DNA of 46,690 nucleotides from Ramlibacter sp. (GTDB lineage: Bacteria; Pseudomonadota; Gammaproteobacteria; Burkholderiales; Burkholderiaceae_C): contig NZ_JAQGLS010000198.1 of assembly GCF_028292805.1 (NCBI RefSeq), positions 1 to 46,690 of the forward strand, written 5' to 3'. The position numbers and the translations under genes are program-made. This document shows, piece by piece, positions 1 to 8,134 of this stretch. The notes beneath the pieces are model-generated. The model saw only the letters and a list, made by a program, of their open reading frames with translations. It made no database searches and was not told where the DNA came from. How positions within the stretch are numbered: position 1 is the stretch's first letter; the number at the start of each line of letters is the position of its first letter.

Positions 1-681
1 CAGCGTGGCCACGGCGCTGTCGAAGTCGCGCGGCTTGTCGGTGCTGCGCACGGTGTAGCTGCCTTCATAGACGCCGCGCGACGTTTCGCGCAGCGGCACC
101 GAGCGGACCACGCCGGGGATCTCCACCGCGGCGCCGGCGCGCGGCTGGCCGGTCAGGCGGAACTGCAACTTGCGGCCGGCCACGATGCGACCACCCGGCT
201 CGACGGTGAAGCGCTCGATGGTGGGTGCGGCCGCCACCGGGACGGTCGGCCGGGACGCGGGCTCTGGCCGCGTCTGCGTTTGCGGCTGCAGCGCCGCCTT
301 CAGGTCCGGCGGCAGAGGGTAGGTGCGCGTGGCGGTGCCGTCGGCCCACCGGACCCGGACGGTGACGTTCTGGCGCGGATTGAAACGGTCGCCCTGGCGG
401 ACCGTGTAGGAGCCGGTCCAGCTGCCCTGGCTCTGCTCCTGCAGCGGGATCTGCAGGCCATTGCCCAGCGTCACGCTCGCTTCGGCAGCGCCCGGCGTGG
501 CAGTCACGCTGACGAACAGCATCCCGTCCGGCGCCAGGCCGCCGGGCGCCCTCAGCGTCATGGCGTAGATCGCGTTGCTGGAGCGCTGCTGCTGGGCCGC
601 GACCGGCGGGGCCAGGAAGGCGGCGGACAAGGGCAGCAGCAGCATGACCGCGGCGACATGGGTGCGAACGACTGTTTTCAT
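1..681 (-). CDS. Exported Ig-like repeat protein, 3' end outside window
   Basis: An open frame of 227 codons runs from an ATG at 681 to the window edge with no stop, so the C-terminus is missing. The N-terminus (MKTVVRTHVAAVMLLLPLSA...) is a classical Sec signal peptide ending near AAQQQ. Two segments follow that each carry a beta-strand pattern closing on G-x-Y-x-G-S-Y-T-V-R (about residues 92-99 and 206-214). These look like tandem Ig-like or fibronectin-like beta-sandwich modules. The protein is a clear paralogue of the gene at 795-1937: signal peptide, module order and the phrase RGVYEGSYTVR are shared. I infer a secreted or periplasmic protein of unknown role. The start is well supported by the signal peptide and by the parallel start of the paralogue. 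Confidence 0.75.
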   Translation of the reverse strand, partial: MKTVVRTHVAAVMLLLPLSAAFLAPPVAAQQQRSSNAIYAMTLRAPGGLAPDGMLFVSVTATPGAAEASVTLGNGLQIPLQEQSQGSWTGSYTVRQGDRFNPRQNVTVRVRWADGTATRTYPLPPDLKAALQPQTQTRPEPASRPTVPVAAAPTIERFTVEPGGRIVAGRKLQFRLTGQPRAGAAVEIPGVVRSVPLRETSRGVYEGSYTVRSTDKPRDFDSAVATL

Positions 682-794
682 TGGACTTGACCTCGAGGTT
701 GCTTTGGAACGCAGCATACGCAGGAATGCATGAATGAAGCCTGAACCGACTGCACTGCGCCATCCCGTGAACCCGGGCATGGCGCAGGTGCCGC

Positions 795-1937
795 TTAGCG
801 GACCTGGAAGCTCCAGGCCGTGCGGGTGGTGTTGCCGGCCTTGTCGCGCACCACCAGTTCGGCGCTGTGGCGGCCGCTGCCCAGCTCTTCGCGGTAGCGC
901 ACTTGCTCGGCCGTCACTTCGGTGTTCTGGGTGACGTCCAGGCCGTCCACGGTCAGGCGGACCGAGCCGGCATCGATGCCGCTGCCGGCGTCGGCCAGCC
1001 TGGCCGTGATGCGGGTGCGGCGGCGCTCGTCCACCACTTCGCCATTGGCCGGGGCCACGGCGGTGACCTGCGGCGGCTGGTGGTCGCGGGACTGCTGGCG
1101 GTCATCGCGACCTTCGCGACGGTCATCGCGCCCGTCGCGGCCGTCGCGGCGGTCTTCGCGGCGGTCGTCGCGGCCATCACGGCCACGCGGTGCGTCGATG
1201 GCCCCTTTCAGGTCCAGGTTGGCCGTCGTGGCCAGGCTGCCGCGGGCGAACGTGGCGACCGCGCTGTCGAAGGACCGCAGGTTGTCGGCGCGGCGCACCG
1301 TGTAGCTGCCTTCGTAGACACCGCGCCCGCTCTCGCGCAGCACCAGCCCGCGGACCACGCCCGGGATCTCCACCGTGGCGGTGGCTTTCGGCGTGCCGGC
1401 CAGGCGGAAGTGCAACTCGCTGCCAGGGGCCAGGCGGCCGGCCGGAAGGACCGCGAAACTCTCGACCACCGGCACGGCGGCCACCGGGGGCGCCCGCGGC
1501 GGCACCGGGCGGCCCGCGTGCGGGGAGCCGGTTGCCAGCGCCTGGAAGCCCGGCGGATAGAAGTAGTTGCGGGCGGCGCTGGCGTCGCCGCGGTAGTTGA
1601 CCTGCACCATCATCAGCTGCATCGGGTCGATGCGGTCGGCGCGGCGGACGACGTGGTGGCCGACATAGCGGCCGGCGCCGGCTTCCTTCAGGACCAGCCG
1701 CACGCCGCTTTGGCCCAGCGTCACGGTGGCGCCGAGCGCGCCCGGGGTGGCGATCACCTCGGCCCACAGCGTGGCGCCGGGCGTCAAGCCGTTGCTGGAG
1801 TTCAGCGACATGGAACGCACTTCGTGCTGGGCCACCACGGCGCGCTGTTGGGCCGTGGCCGGCTGCGCCATGAAGGCGGCGGACACCGGCAGGAGCAGCA
1901 TGGCTGCAGCGACATGGGTGCGAAGAGCGATTTTCAT
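795..1937 (-). CDS. Exported Ig-like protein with Arg/Asp-rich linker
   Basis: The product is 380 aa. Residues 1-30 form a Sec signal peptide (MKIALRTHVAAAMLLLPVSA, cleavage near ATAQQ). Two beta-rich modules follow (about 35-125 and 155-245), each ending in a G-x-Y-x-G/H motif as in the upstream paralogue at 1-681. Residues about 250-290 form an unusual linker made almost only of R, D, G and E. The C-terminal 95 residues resemble a bacterial Ig-like (Big) domain: VTAVAPANGEVV at its start, then an R-x-T-I-T-A-R-L-A-D-A-G-S-G-I-D type strand pair and a final R-T-A-W-S-F-Q-V-R strand. I infer an extracytoplasmic structural or binding protein; no enzymatic motif is visible. Tandem duplication with the neighbouring gene is the likely origin. 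Confidence 0.8.
   Translation of the reverse strand: MKIALRTHVAAAMLLLPVSAAFMAQPATAQQRAVVAQHEVRSMSLNSSNGLTPGATLWAEVIATPGALGATVTLGQSGVRLVLKEAGAGRYVGHHVVRRADRIDPMQLMMVQVNYRGDASAARNYFYPPGFQALATGSPHAGRPVPPRAPPVAAVPVVESFAVLPAGRLAPGSELHFRLAGTPKATATVEIPGVVRGLVLRESGRGVYEGSYTVRRADNLRSFDSAVATFARGSLATTANLDLKGAIDAPRGRDGRDDRREDRRDGRDGRDDRREGRDDRQQSRDHQPPQVTAVAPANGEVVDERRRTRITARLADAGSGIDAGSVRLTVDGLDVTQNTEVTAEQVRYREELGSGRHSAELVVRDKAGNTTRTAWSFQVR
1080..1195. repeat. Low-complexity repeat encoding RD/GRD linker
   Basis: A short degenerate repeat of about 9-12 bases (variants of ggtcatcgcg, cggtcgtcgcgg and ccgtcgcggc) is iterated across this interval. On the minus strand it encodes runs such as GRDGRDDRREDRR. 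It lies inside the gene at 795-1937 and forms the charged linker. Such arrays are prone to slippage, so linker length may vary between strains (inference). Confidence 0.65.
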
Positions 1938-2080
1938 GAAGTGACCTTCTGGATCTGTTTGCTATGGGGACAGCTTACGCAGCCCAAATGAACGAGGGCT
2001 GAACCGATGGCACTTACACTCCGGCACGCTGTCCCAGGCCGGAGCGCCCCATCAACAAACAACCAAAGCCAACCTGGCTC

Positions 2081-2577
2081 GTGCCTGCTCTCGCCTACGT
2101 GACGGACTGGCTGGGGTCCCAGGTGCAACGCCAGCGGCAGGCGGACTGCAGCGTCGCCGTCGTCCACTGCGGCCAAGCGGGGCTCGAGGCCGCATTCGGC
2201 AGCGCCGACCTGCTGCGGCGTCAGCCGCTGACGCCCAGGCAGCGCCTGCGGATCGCTCGCACGGCAAGAGCTTCACCGCGCGGCCGGCGTGCTGCTGCGC
2301 GAGCGGGGCCTGCTCGGGCTGGACGACCTGCTGGGGCGCTACCTGCCCGTCCTGCACCAGGATCTGGCCGCCGCTCGCTCTTGATCGCGCAGGTGACGGG
2401 CAGCGCCCGTGCGGACTGGATCGCACGCCATATCGTCGCGCCGGCCGACTGGCGCGAAACCGTGCCCGACATGCCGCTGCTGCCCAGGGGCATGCCGATG
2501 GCCAAGGGCCACAGCGCCGGGCTCCCGTTCGGCCGGCGGACGGTGGTGCCGGGCGACAACGGCTGCGACGGCATGGC
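2081..2577 (+). pseudogene. Broken beta-lactamase-family serine hydrolase
   Basis: Pieces of a beta-lactamase/penicillin-binding-protein-like (COG1680-type) hydrolase are spread over three frames. The N-terminal piece from a GTG at 2081 reads ...EAAFGSADLLRRQPLTPRQRLRIA. After a frameshift near 2255 comes the SxxK catalytic motif (SHGKSFTA). A second shift leads into AGVLLRERGLLGLDDLLGRY, which ends at a stop near 2382. A further piece (ADWIARHIVAPADWRETVPD to GRRTVVPGDN) is in frame with the first. Between the last two, roughly 80-100 residues of the usual fold, including the YxN motif, are missing, and the C-terminal third is also gone. Frameshifts alone might be sequencing errors; the internal deletion cannot be. 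The family assignment rests on recognisable motifs. Confidence 0.65.
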
Positions 2578-2661
2578 ATGGCCCTGGGTCGGCGCCATCG
2601 GCAGCATCCTGTGGGCGTTCAAGGAGCACGGTGCGCCCACCGCGCGGGTGGCGCCCTGGCG

Positions 2662-2937
2662 GGCAGCGGGATCGTCCGCTTCGGCAGCGACCACGACCAG
2701 TACGCCAGCAGCCACGAAGGCGGCGCGGCCTTGACGGGGGTCCCCTCGCGCAAGCAGGACCTGGTGGTCTCCATCGTGCCCGGCTTCGCGCCGCACCCAG
2801 CGCTGCTGGCCCGCCTCGGCCAGTCCAAGCTCGGCAAATCCTGCCTCCACCGCAAGCGGCTGGCTGACGTGGACCTGGCCGTGCCGGGCGAGCTGATCGC
2901 GCTTTCGGTGCAGGAAACCAGGCGCCGGCATGGCTAG
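2662..2937 (+). pseudogene. DUF1801 family protein, N-terminus missing
   Basis: The open frame encodes a recognisable C-terminal part of a DUF1801 protein: GSDHDQYASSHEGG, then LTGVPSRKQDLVVSIVPGF, LLARLGQSKLGKSCL and a final ADVDLAVPGELIALSVQ. Full-length members are about 120-150 aa and begin some 40-50 residues earlier; that part is not visible in any frame. The stop codon at 2935-2937 overlaps the ATG of the next gene (2930). The family has no firmly known function. Together with the adjacent broken hydrolase this marks a decaying region. Confidence 0.6.
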
Positions 2938-3298
2938 CGTCGCCACCCTGTGGTTCGGCACCGGCAGCCTGGCCGCCTTCCTGGCGGCGAGCGCGCTGGC
3001 CGCGTGGACCCAGGGCGAGTCGTTCCAGGTGCTCGGGGCGCTGTCCGTCGTCGCCACGCTGCTCGGGCTGGCGGGCTTCGCCGTCGGGGCGGCGGCCGCG
3101 CGCCGCTTTCCCTTGCGCAATCCCTCACTGCTGGCGGGCGCAGCCAGCGCCGCCGCCTTCATCGCCGTGCTGTGGATCGCCGCGCTGGCCGGCGCCGACC
3201 CGCGCGAGTGGTGGGCGCTGGTGCTGGTGTTGCCGCTGCTCGGAGGGCTGGCGGCCTGCCTGCCGGGCCTGGCCGGCGCAAGCCCTTCGCGCTAGCAC
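2930..3298 (+). CDS. Small integral membrane protein of unknown function
   Basis: The ORF of about 121 aa starts at an ATG overlapping the stop of the DUF1801 remnant. It contains four hydrophobic stretches of helix length (about residues 5-25, 33-55, 68-88 and 92-112) separated by short polar turns, one with ARRFPLRN. This pattern is typical of a four-helix inner-membrane protein. I do not recognise a family. The overlap suggests it was once translated by coupling to the DUF1801 gene. Since both preceding genes are broken it may be poorly expressed, but the reading frame itself is intact. Confidence 0.55.
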
Positions 3299-3469
3299 AC
3301 GGCCTGCGTGCCGCTCCCCACAGAATGCGTGGACAGCACTGTGGACAAGCCTGTGGACGCAGCCCCGATCCCGCGCCGGCACTGGCCTGGCGGAGGGTGA
3401 GTGTTTGGGAGGCACTCCCTTGCAACTCCTTGACGCGGGCCCTGATCGTTGCCCAGAGACAACAGCTGT

Positions 3470-3775
3470 CGGCGCTTTCAAGCCCAACTCGACCAGCACC
3501 GGCTGGTGATCCGACGCCAGCGTCGCGCCGTCGATCACCAGCCGGCGCACCTTGTCCTTCAAGCGGTCGCTGACGAACACGAGTCGCAGGCCAGCGGCTC
3601 GGACCGGCAGCGCCGCCCGTGCAGGCGAAAGGTGGACGGCTGCGGCGCCGCGCCGTGCAGCAGCCGCCGGGCGTCCCACAGCCGGCCGGCGGCGGACGGC
3701 TCGGTGATGGCGGCGTCCTCGGGCTCGCTCGCCTCCAGGTGAAGTCGCCGCACAGGATCGTCGGCGGTGTGGGCC
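3470..3775 (-). pseudogene. Remnant of endonuclease/exonuclease/phosphatase-family gene
   Basis: On the minus strand the conserved elements of the EEP fold appear in order but in different frames: TILCGDF (metal-binding GDFN region, shift directly after it), then EASEPEDAAITEPSAAGRLW..., then VFVSDRLKDKVRRLVI and finally the catalytic ASDHQPVLVELG. At least two frameshifts separate them. The N-terminal half of the family, with the first metal ligand in the WNIQ/LQE region, is not found upstream. Homologues in related bacteria place these blocks in the same order with similar spacing (family knowledge). I call this a pseudogene with good confidence for the C-terminal half. Confidence 0.6.
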
Positions 3776-4235
3776 TCGGGTGTCGTACATGACCACGGTG
3801 GAGCGCTGGAACGGCACGCCCCAGATCTGTCACGCGCCGCAGGATGTTGAGCCAGTCGATCACCGCATGCGTGGGCCACTGGCTGGGCGCGATGGTGATG
3901 GCGAGGTAGCTGGCCAGCCCGTCGCCGTCCAGGTGGTGGGCCGCTGCGCCAGCACCGCCTGCCACGTCTTCGCGTCGCCCAGGCCGATGCCTTGCTGGCG
4001 TTGGCTCCAGGCAGCTGAAGGGATAGTTGGCGCACCAGTCGCGCACGCCCGGCAGGCGTTCTGACACCCGGTGACCTGCAAGGCCTGCGCCGCGCCCGTG
4101 AAGAAGATGAACCCCGCGAGCGCTGCCTGCACCAGTTTTCCCTTTTGTGCAGCGGTGAGGTGGCCAATCCGCGGGCCGCCGCTGCGCGGCAACCAGCCCC
4201 ACCGTGCAGGATGCCCGTTTACGCGGCGTTGACAT
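3776..4235 (-). other. Unassigned decayed stretch
   Basis: Several open but mutually out-of-frame stretches lie here on the minus strand. One reads LVQAALAGFIFFTGAAQA, which resembles a signal or membrane segment; another reads SYLAITIAPSQWPTHAVIDW. No single frame gives a coherent protein and I recognise no family. It probably represents the damaged 5' part of a former gene, possibly the one ending in the EEP remnant or a separate neighbour. Confidence 0.3.
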
Positions 4236-4314
4236 CGACCCGCCCCGCTCCTACAGGGCGGCGGGACGGACGGCGGGAAACTGCAGCAGACGAACCACGC
4301 CCAAGGAATCTTTC

Positions 4315-4623
4315 ATGAAGTCCATCCTGCTTTCGCTGGCCGCCTGCGCGGCCCTGGCCGGTTGTGTCGGCTACGGCGGCGTCGGCTACGCCGACCCTCA
4401 TTACGGCAGCTACGGCTACTCGCAGCCCGGCTACTACCAGAGCCAGCCCAACGTCTACACCGGCGGCACCTATTACGACTCGCAGCCGGTCTACCGCAAG
4501 AATGGCCGCCGCGACCGCGACCGCGATGGCGACGGCATCTCGAACCGGCGCGATCGCGACCGCGACGGCGACGGTGTCCGCAACCGCGACGACTCGCGTC
4601 CCAACAACCCGCGCCGCAACTGA
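4315..4623 (+). CDS. Small lipoprotein with DxDGD calcium-loop repeats
   Basis: The product is 102 aa. It begins with a lipoprotein signal peptide and lipobox (AALAGC, Cys17 as the lipidation site), followed by a Tyr/Gly/Ser-rich segment (residues 18-65, many YG and SQP pairs) and a C-terminal block with two copies of D-R-D-G-D-G-(I/V)-x-N-R. This block resembles the calcium-binding loops of thrombospondin type-3 or dockerin-like repeats (DxDxDG). A plausible ribosome binding site (aagga) sits 8 bases before the ATG. Likely an envelope-anchored protein; the calcium-binding idea is inference from the motif. No neighbour indicates a specific role. Confidence 0.75.
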   Translation: MKSILLSLAACAALAGCVGYGGVGYADPHYGSYGYSQPGYYQSQPNVYTGGTYYDSQPVYRKNGRRDRDRDGDGISNRRDRDRDGDGVRNRDDSRPNNPRRN

Positions 4624-4624
4624 G

Positions 4625-5323
4625 TCAGGGCGTCAACTGCAGCGTCGGGCGGGCCGCTTCCAGCGCGGCCCAGTCCACGGCAACCAGCCGCAGGCCGGCG
4701 TTGTCGGGGCGCGCCGGGGTGGCCACGCGCAGCGTGACGTTGCGGATGCCGAATTTCCCCATGTCCTCGACCGACAGGTAGAACGCGTCTTCGACGTCGA
4801 ACGGCGGGATCTTGGCGAACCAGCAGACGAAGCCGTCGACGCCGATGCGGCCGAAGAAAGCGAGTTCGCGCCGAGCCAGGCTGCGCGCCTGGACCATCAG
4901 CGCCTGGTCCAGGTTCTGCTGGCCCGCCTGCTGCATGTACAGCACATGGGACATGTTGCCGTGCCATGCCACGGCGCCAGCAAAACCCAGCAGCTTGTTG
5001 CGGGCGGCCGGCACGATGTAGTTGGCGCAGGAGGAAAAGCAGGCGCTGGGCACCTCCACGTCCAGCCCGCGGGCGTGGATCGCCTCGGCCATGTCCAGGG
5101 CCGCCGCCACGATCCCACCCTGCGAGGTGATCACCAGCCGGGTGACCGCCGGGTCTTGCACCAGCTGCAGGAAGGCGGCCACCGAGCGCGCGTGGATCTG
5201 GCCGTCGAAGACGACGGCGTCGCCGTCCCGCCGCACGCTGGCTTGCGCGTGCGCGGCCGCCGCCGTCCACAACTGGGCCAGCGTGGCCAGGCAGATGAGC
5301 AGGCGTCGCACCACAGGCAGCAT
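4625..5323 (-). CDS. Periplasmic ClpP/crotonase-fold protein (COG3904-like)
   Basis: The 232-aa product starts at ATG 5323 with a signal peptide (MLPVVRRLLICLATLAQLWT, cleavage near AHAQA). The body follows the ClpP/SppA-like fold: VVFDGQIHARSVAAF, then LVITSQGGIVAAALDMAEAI (the oxyanion-hole-like strand/helix), then the VPSACFSSCANYI turn where the nucleophilic Ser of SppA-like proteins sits, then AVAWHGN. These blocks match a family of predicted periplasmic proteins in proteobacteria whose substrate is unknown. Whether it cleaves peptides is open. It is divergent from galE with only 36 bp between start codons. Confidence 0.7.
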   Translation of the reverse strand: MLPVVRRLLICLATLAQLWTAAAAHAQASVRRDGDAVVFDGQIHARSVAAFLQLVQDPAVTRLVITSQGGIVAAALDMAEAIHARGLDVEVPSACFSSCANYIVPAARNKLLGFAGAVAWHGNMSHVLYMQQAGQQNLDQALMVQARSLARRELAFFGRIGVDGFVCWFAKIPPFDVEDAFYLSVEDMGKFGIRNVTLRVATPARPDNAGLRLVAVDWAALEAARPTLQLTP

Positions 5324-5359
5324 ACCCGCGGTCACCCGTGAGACACTGGCAGCCGCACC

Positions 5360-6355
5360 ATGAGCACCCTCCAGAACATCCCCCCTGTCGTGGTCGCCGG
5401 CGGGGCCGGCTACATCGGTTCGCACATGGTGCGGCTGCTGGCCGATCACGGCGTGCGGCCCATCGTGGTCGACAACCTCGCCACCGGCCACGCCGACGCG
5501 GTGGGCGGCGCCACGCTGCGGCAAGGCGACATCGGGGATGCGGCCTTCATGGGCGCCGTGCTGCGCGAATTCCAGCCGGCCTGCGTGATGCACTTCGCCG
5601 CCGCCAGCCTGGTTGGCGAGTCGGTGGCGGACCCCGGCAAGTACTGGCGCAACAACCTGGTGCAGACGCTGTCGCTGCTGGACACCATGCGCGCCTGCGG
5701 GGTCGGCCAGTTCATCTTCTCTTCGACCGCCGCCGTCTACGGCGAGCCCGTGGCGGTGCCGATGACCGAGCAGCATCCTTGCCTGCCGATCAACCCCTAC
5801 GGCCAGAGCAAGCTGGCGGTGGAGCGGGTGCTGGCCGACTACGGCCGCGCCTATGGCCTGCGCTCCACCACCTTCCGCTACTTCAACGCGGCCGGCGCCC
5901 ATCCCGACGGCAGCCTGGGCGAGCGGCACGAACCCGAGACGCACCTGGTGCCGCTGGTGCTGCAGGTCGCTTCCGGGCGCCGGCCGCTGATCGCGCGCTT
6001 CGGCTCGAATTTCGCCACCCGCGACGGCTCCTGCATCCGCGACTACGTGCACGTGCAGGATCTGTGCGAAGCGCACCTGCTGGCCTGGCGCGCGCTGCAG
6101 GCCGGCGCCGCCGGCGCCACCTACAACCTGGGCAACGGCGCCGGCCATTCGGTGGACGAAGTGATTGCCGCCGCCCGCCGCGTCACCGGCCACGCGATCC
6201 CGCTGCGCGACGACCCGCCGCGCGCCGGCGACCCGCCGGTCCTGGTGGCCGACGCCACGCGGGCACGGACCGAACTGGGCTGGACGCCGCGGTACGCGGA
6301 GCTCGACACCATCATCGCCCACGCCTGGCAGTGGGAGCAGCGCGGCGCCAGGTAA
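5360..6355 (+). CDS. galE: UDP-glucose 4-epimerase
   Basis: The 331-aa protein interconverts UDP-glucose and UDP-galactose with bound NAD and supplies UDP-galactose for surface polysaccharides. The Rossmann motif GGAGYIGSH is at residues 14-22, VDNLATGH follows the second strand, FAAASLVGES marks the substrate-binding loop, SSTAAVYG carries the catalytic Ser/Thr, and YGQSK is the YxxxK pair. The C-terminal domain contains RYFNAAGAHPDG, RDGSCIRDYVHVQDL and YNLGNGAGHSV, all GalE hallmarks. Length is normal for the family (about 330-340 aa). No sugar-pathway partner lies beside it. Confidence 0.93.
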   Translation: MSTLQNIPPVVVAGGAGYIGSHMVRLLADHGVRPIVVDNLATGHADAVGGATLRQGDIGDAAFMGAVLREFQPACVMHFAAASLVGESVADPGKYWRNNLVQTLSLLDTMRACGVGQFIFSSTAAVYGEPVAVPMTEQHPCLPINPYGQSKLAVERVLADYGRAYGLRSTTFRYFNAAGAHPDGSLGERHEPETHLVPLVLQVASGRRPLIARFGSNFATRDGSCIRDYVHVQDLCEAHLLAWRALQAGAAGATYNLGNGAGHSVDEVIAAARRVTGHAIPLRDDPPRAGDPPVLVADATRARTELGWTPRYAELDTIIAHAWQWEQRGAR

Positions 6356-6521
6356 GCCAGGCAGGCGTCCAGCCTGGCCAGGATCAGCCGTCGAGTTGCG
6401 GGTAGTGCCGGAAGATGTCTTGCTGCCGGGGCAGCAGTGCAGTTGGCAAGGCATGCGGCACCATCGGACTGGCGGGGAAAAAAAGGATACTGGCCACCCT
6501 TCGCATGAACTGGAGAGACAA

Positions 6522-7292
6522 ATGCTTGCCCGGAAAACCGCCCTCGTCACCGGCTCCACCAGCGGCATCGGCCTGGGTATCGCCAAGTCGCTGGCGCGCC
6601 AGGGCGCCCGCATCGTGCTGAACGGCTTCGGCGACGTCGAAGGCGCGCAAAAGGAACTGGCGGCGCTGGGCGCCGAAGTGGCCTACCACGGGGCCGACAT
6701 GAGCAAGCCGGCCGAAATCGCCGACATGATGAAGTTCGCGGCCGACCGCTTCGGCCAGGTCGACGTGCTGGTCAACAACGCCGGCATCCAGCACGTGGCG
6801 GCGATCGAGGACTTCGATCCGGCCCGCTGGGACGCGGTGATCGCGATCAACCTGACCAGCGCCTTCCATACCACGCGGCTGGCGATCCCGGCGATGCGCA
6901 AGGCCAACTGGGGTCGCATCGTGAACATCGCCTCCGCCCACGGGCTGGTGGCATCGCCCGAGAAGTCGGCCTACGTCGCCGCCAAGCACGGCATCATCGG
7001 CCTGACCAAGACCGTGGCGCTGGAAACCGCGACCACCGGCATCACCTGCAACGCGATCTGCCCGGGCTGGGTGCTGACGCCGCTGGTGCAAAAGCAGATC
7101 GAGGCGCGCGCGCAGGCCGGCGGCATCGACATCGAACAGGCCAAGCGCGAGCTGCTGGGCGAAAAGCAGCCGTCGCTGCAATTCGTCACGCCGCAGGAAC
7201 TGGGCGAGCTGGCGGTATTCATGTGCTCCGCCGCCGCCAACAACGTGCGCGGCGTGGCGTGGAACGTGGACGGCGGCTGGGTCGCGCGCTAG
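6522..7292 (+). CDS. bdhA: 3-hydroxybutyrate dehydrogenase
   Basis: The 256-aa short-chain dehydrogenase oxidises (R)-3-hydroxybutyrate to acetoacetate with NAD, a step in polyhydroxybutyrate turnover. Visible motifs are TGSTSGIGLGIA (NAD binding), NNAGIQHV, the catalytic Ser in NIASAHGLVASP, and YVAAKHG (YxxxK). The family-specific segment CPGWVLTPLVQKQIE and the insert around AKRELLGEKQPSLQFVTP are typical of BdhA rather than of generic SDRs. The start at 6522 is preceded by ggagag at a good distance. The stop overlaps the stop of the convergent xthA gene by three bases. Confidence 0.92.
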   Translation: MLARKTALVTGSTSGIGLGIAKSLARQGARIVLNGFGDVEGAQKELAALGAEVAYHGADMSKPAEIADMMKFAADRFGQVDVLVNNAGIQHVAAIEDFDPARWDAVIAINLTSAFHTTRLAIPAMRKANWGRIVNIASAHGLVASPEKSAYVAAKHGIIGLTKTVALETATTGITCNAICPGWVLTPLVQKQIEARAQAGGIDIEQAKRELLGEKQPSLQFVTPQELGELAVFMCSAAANNVRGVAWNVDGGWVAR

Positions 7293-8065
7293 CCTGGGCG
7301 CGCCAGCCGCAGCCACACCGGCGCGTGGTCGCTTGGCTTCTCGCGCCCGCGCTGCTCCTGGTCCACTTGCGCTGCCTCCAGGCCGCCCACCAATGAGGGG
7401 CTGAGCAGCAGGAAGTCCATGCGAAAACCGGCGTTGCGCTGGAACGCATTCGCATTGACCCAGAAGGTGTAGATGCGCTCTTGCGGATGCAGGTGGCGCG
7501 TGGCGTCCACCCAGCCTTGCGCCAGCAGGCGCGCGTGGGCGTCGCGCGTTTCGGGCTGCATGACGGCGTCGAGGCGCCACAGCCAGCGGTTGTAGATGTC
7601 CGCATCGGTGGGCACCACGTTGAAGTCGCCGGCCAGCACCACCGGCTGGCCGCTGTCCATGAGCGTGCGGGCGTGCAGCAGCAGCCGCTCGGTCCAGGCC
7701 AGCTTGTAGTCGAAGTTCGGGCTCGGCACCGGATTGCCGTTCGGCTGGTAGATGGACGCGATGCGGATGCCGTCCACGTCGGCCTCCAGGTAGCGCGCCT
7801 TGGTATCGGCCACGCCGCCCGGCAGGCCGCGCCGCACTTCCCTGGGGACGGCGCCGCGCGCCAGGATCGCCACTCCGTGGTGCGCGGGCTGGCCATGCCA
7901 GACCGCGCCGTAGCCGGCCGCCTCGATCGCCGCGATCGGGAAGGTGGCGTCGCCGGTCTTGATCTCCTGCAGGCAGGCGACGTCGGGTCGTGTTTCCGCC
8001 AGCCACTCCAGCAGGCGCGGCAGCCGGGCTTTCACCCCATTGACGTTGAACGTGGCGATCTTCAT
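7289..8065 (-). CDS. xthA: Exodeoxyribonuclease III
   Basis: The 258-aa protein is an AP endonuclease / 3'-5' exonuclease of base excision repair. It shows the whole EEP active site: NVNGV near the N-terminus, LQEIKTGD (metal-binding Glu), YQPNG, AGDFNVVPTDADI (catalytic Asp and Asn), MDFLLLS and KPSDHAPVW (catalytic Asp-His pair). Length matches ExoIII. The start ATG at 8065 begins exactly at the first conserved strand (MKIATFNVNG). This intact copy contrasts with the broken EEP remnant at 3470-3775, which belongs to a different subfamily. Confidence 0.92.
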   Translation of the reverse strand: MKIATFNVNGVKARLPRLLEWLAETRPDVACLQEIKTGDATFPIAAIEAAGYGAVWHGQPAHHGVAILARGAVPREVRRGLPGGVADTKARYLEADVDGIRIASIYQPNGNPVPSPNFDYKLAWTERLLLHARTLMDSGQPVVLAGDFNVVPTDADIYNRWLWRLDAVMQPETRDAHARLLAQGWVDATRHLHPQERIYTFWVNANAFQRNAGFRMDFLLLSPSLVGGLEAAQVDQEQRGREKPSDHAPVWLRLARPG

Positions 8066-8134
8066 GCGTGCGCGCCATTGTGGCCCGGCCATGCGGGCCA
8101 TGGCGCCGCGCGGCCTCGGTAAACTGGCGGCACC

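Noticed and set aside
1080-1195. Short repeats that could be taken for a CRISPR array
   Set aside because: The units are 9-12 bases, degenerate, lack spacers and encode a continuous protein linker.
3340-3348. DnaA-box-like tgtggacaa here and again at 20976-20984
   Set aside because: Each is a single one-mismatch box without clustering, AT-rich unwinding region or dnaA/dnaN neighbours, so no origin is claimed.
4625-6613. A 662-codon open frame on the minus strand covering galE
   Set aside because: Only its last third (from 5323 down) has protein character; the rest is the antisense of galE, whose motifs are all on the plus strand. Long antisense frames are expected at this GC content.
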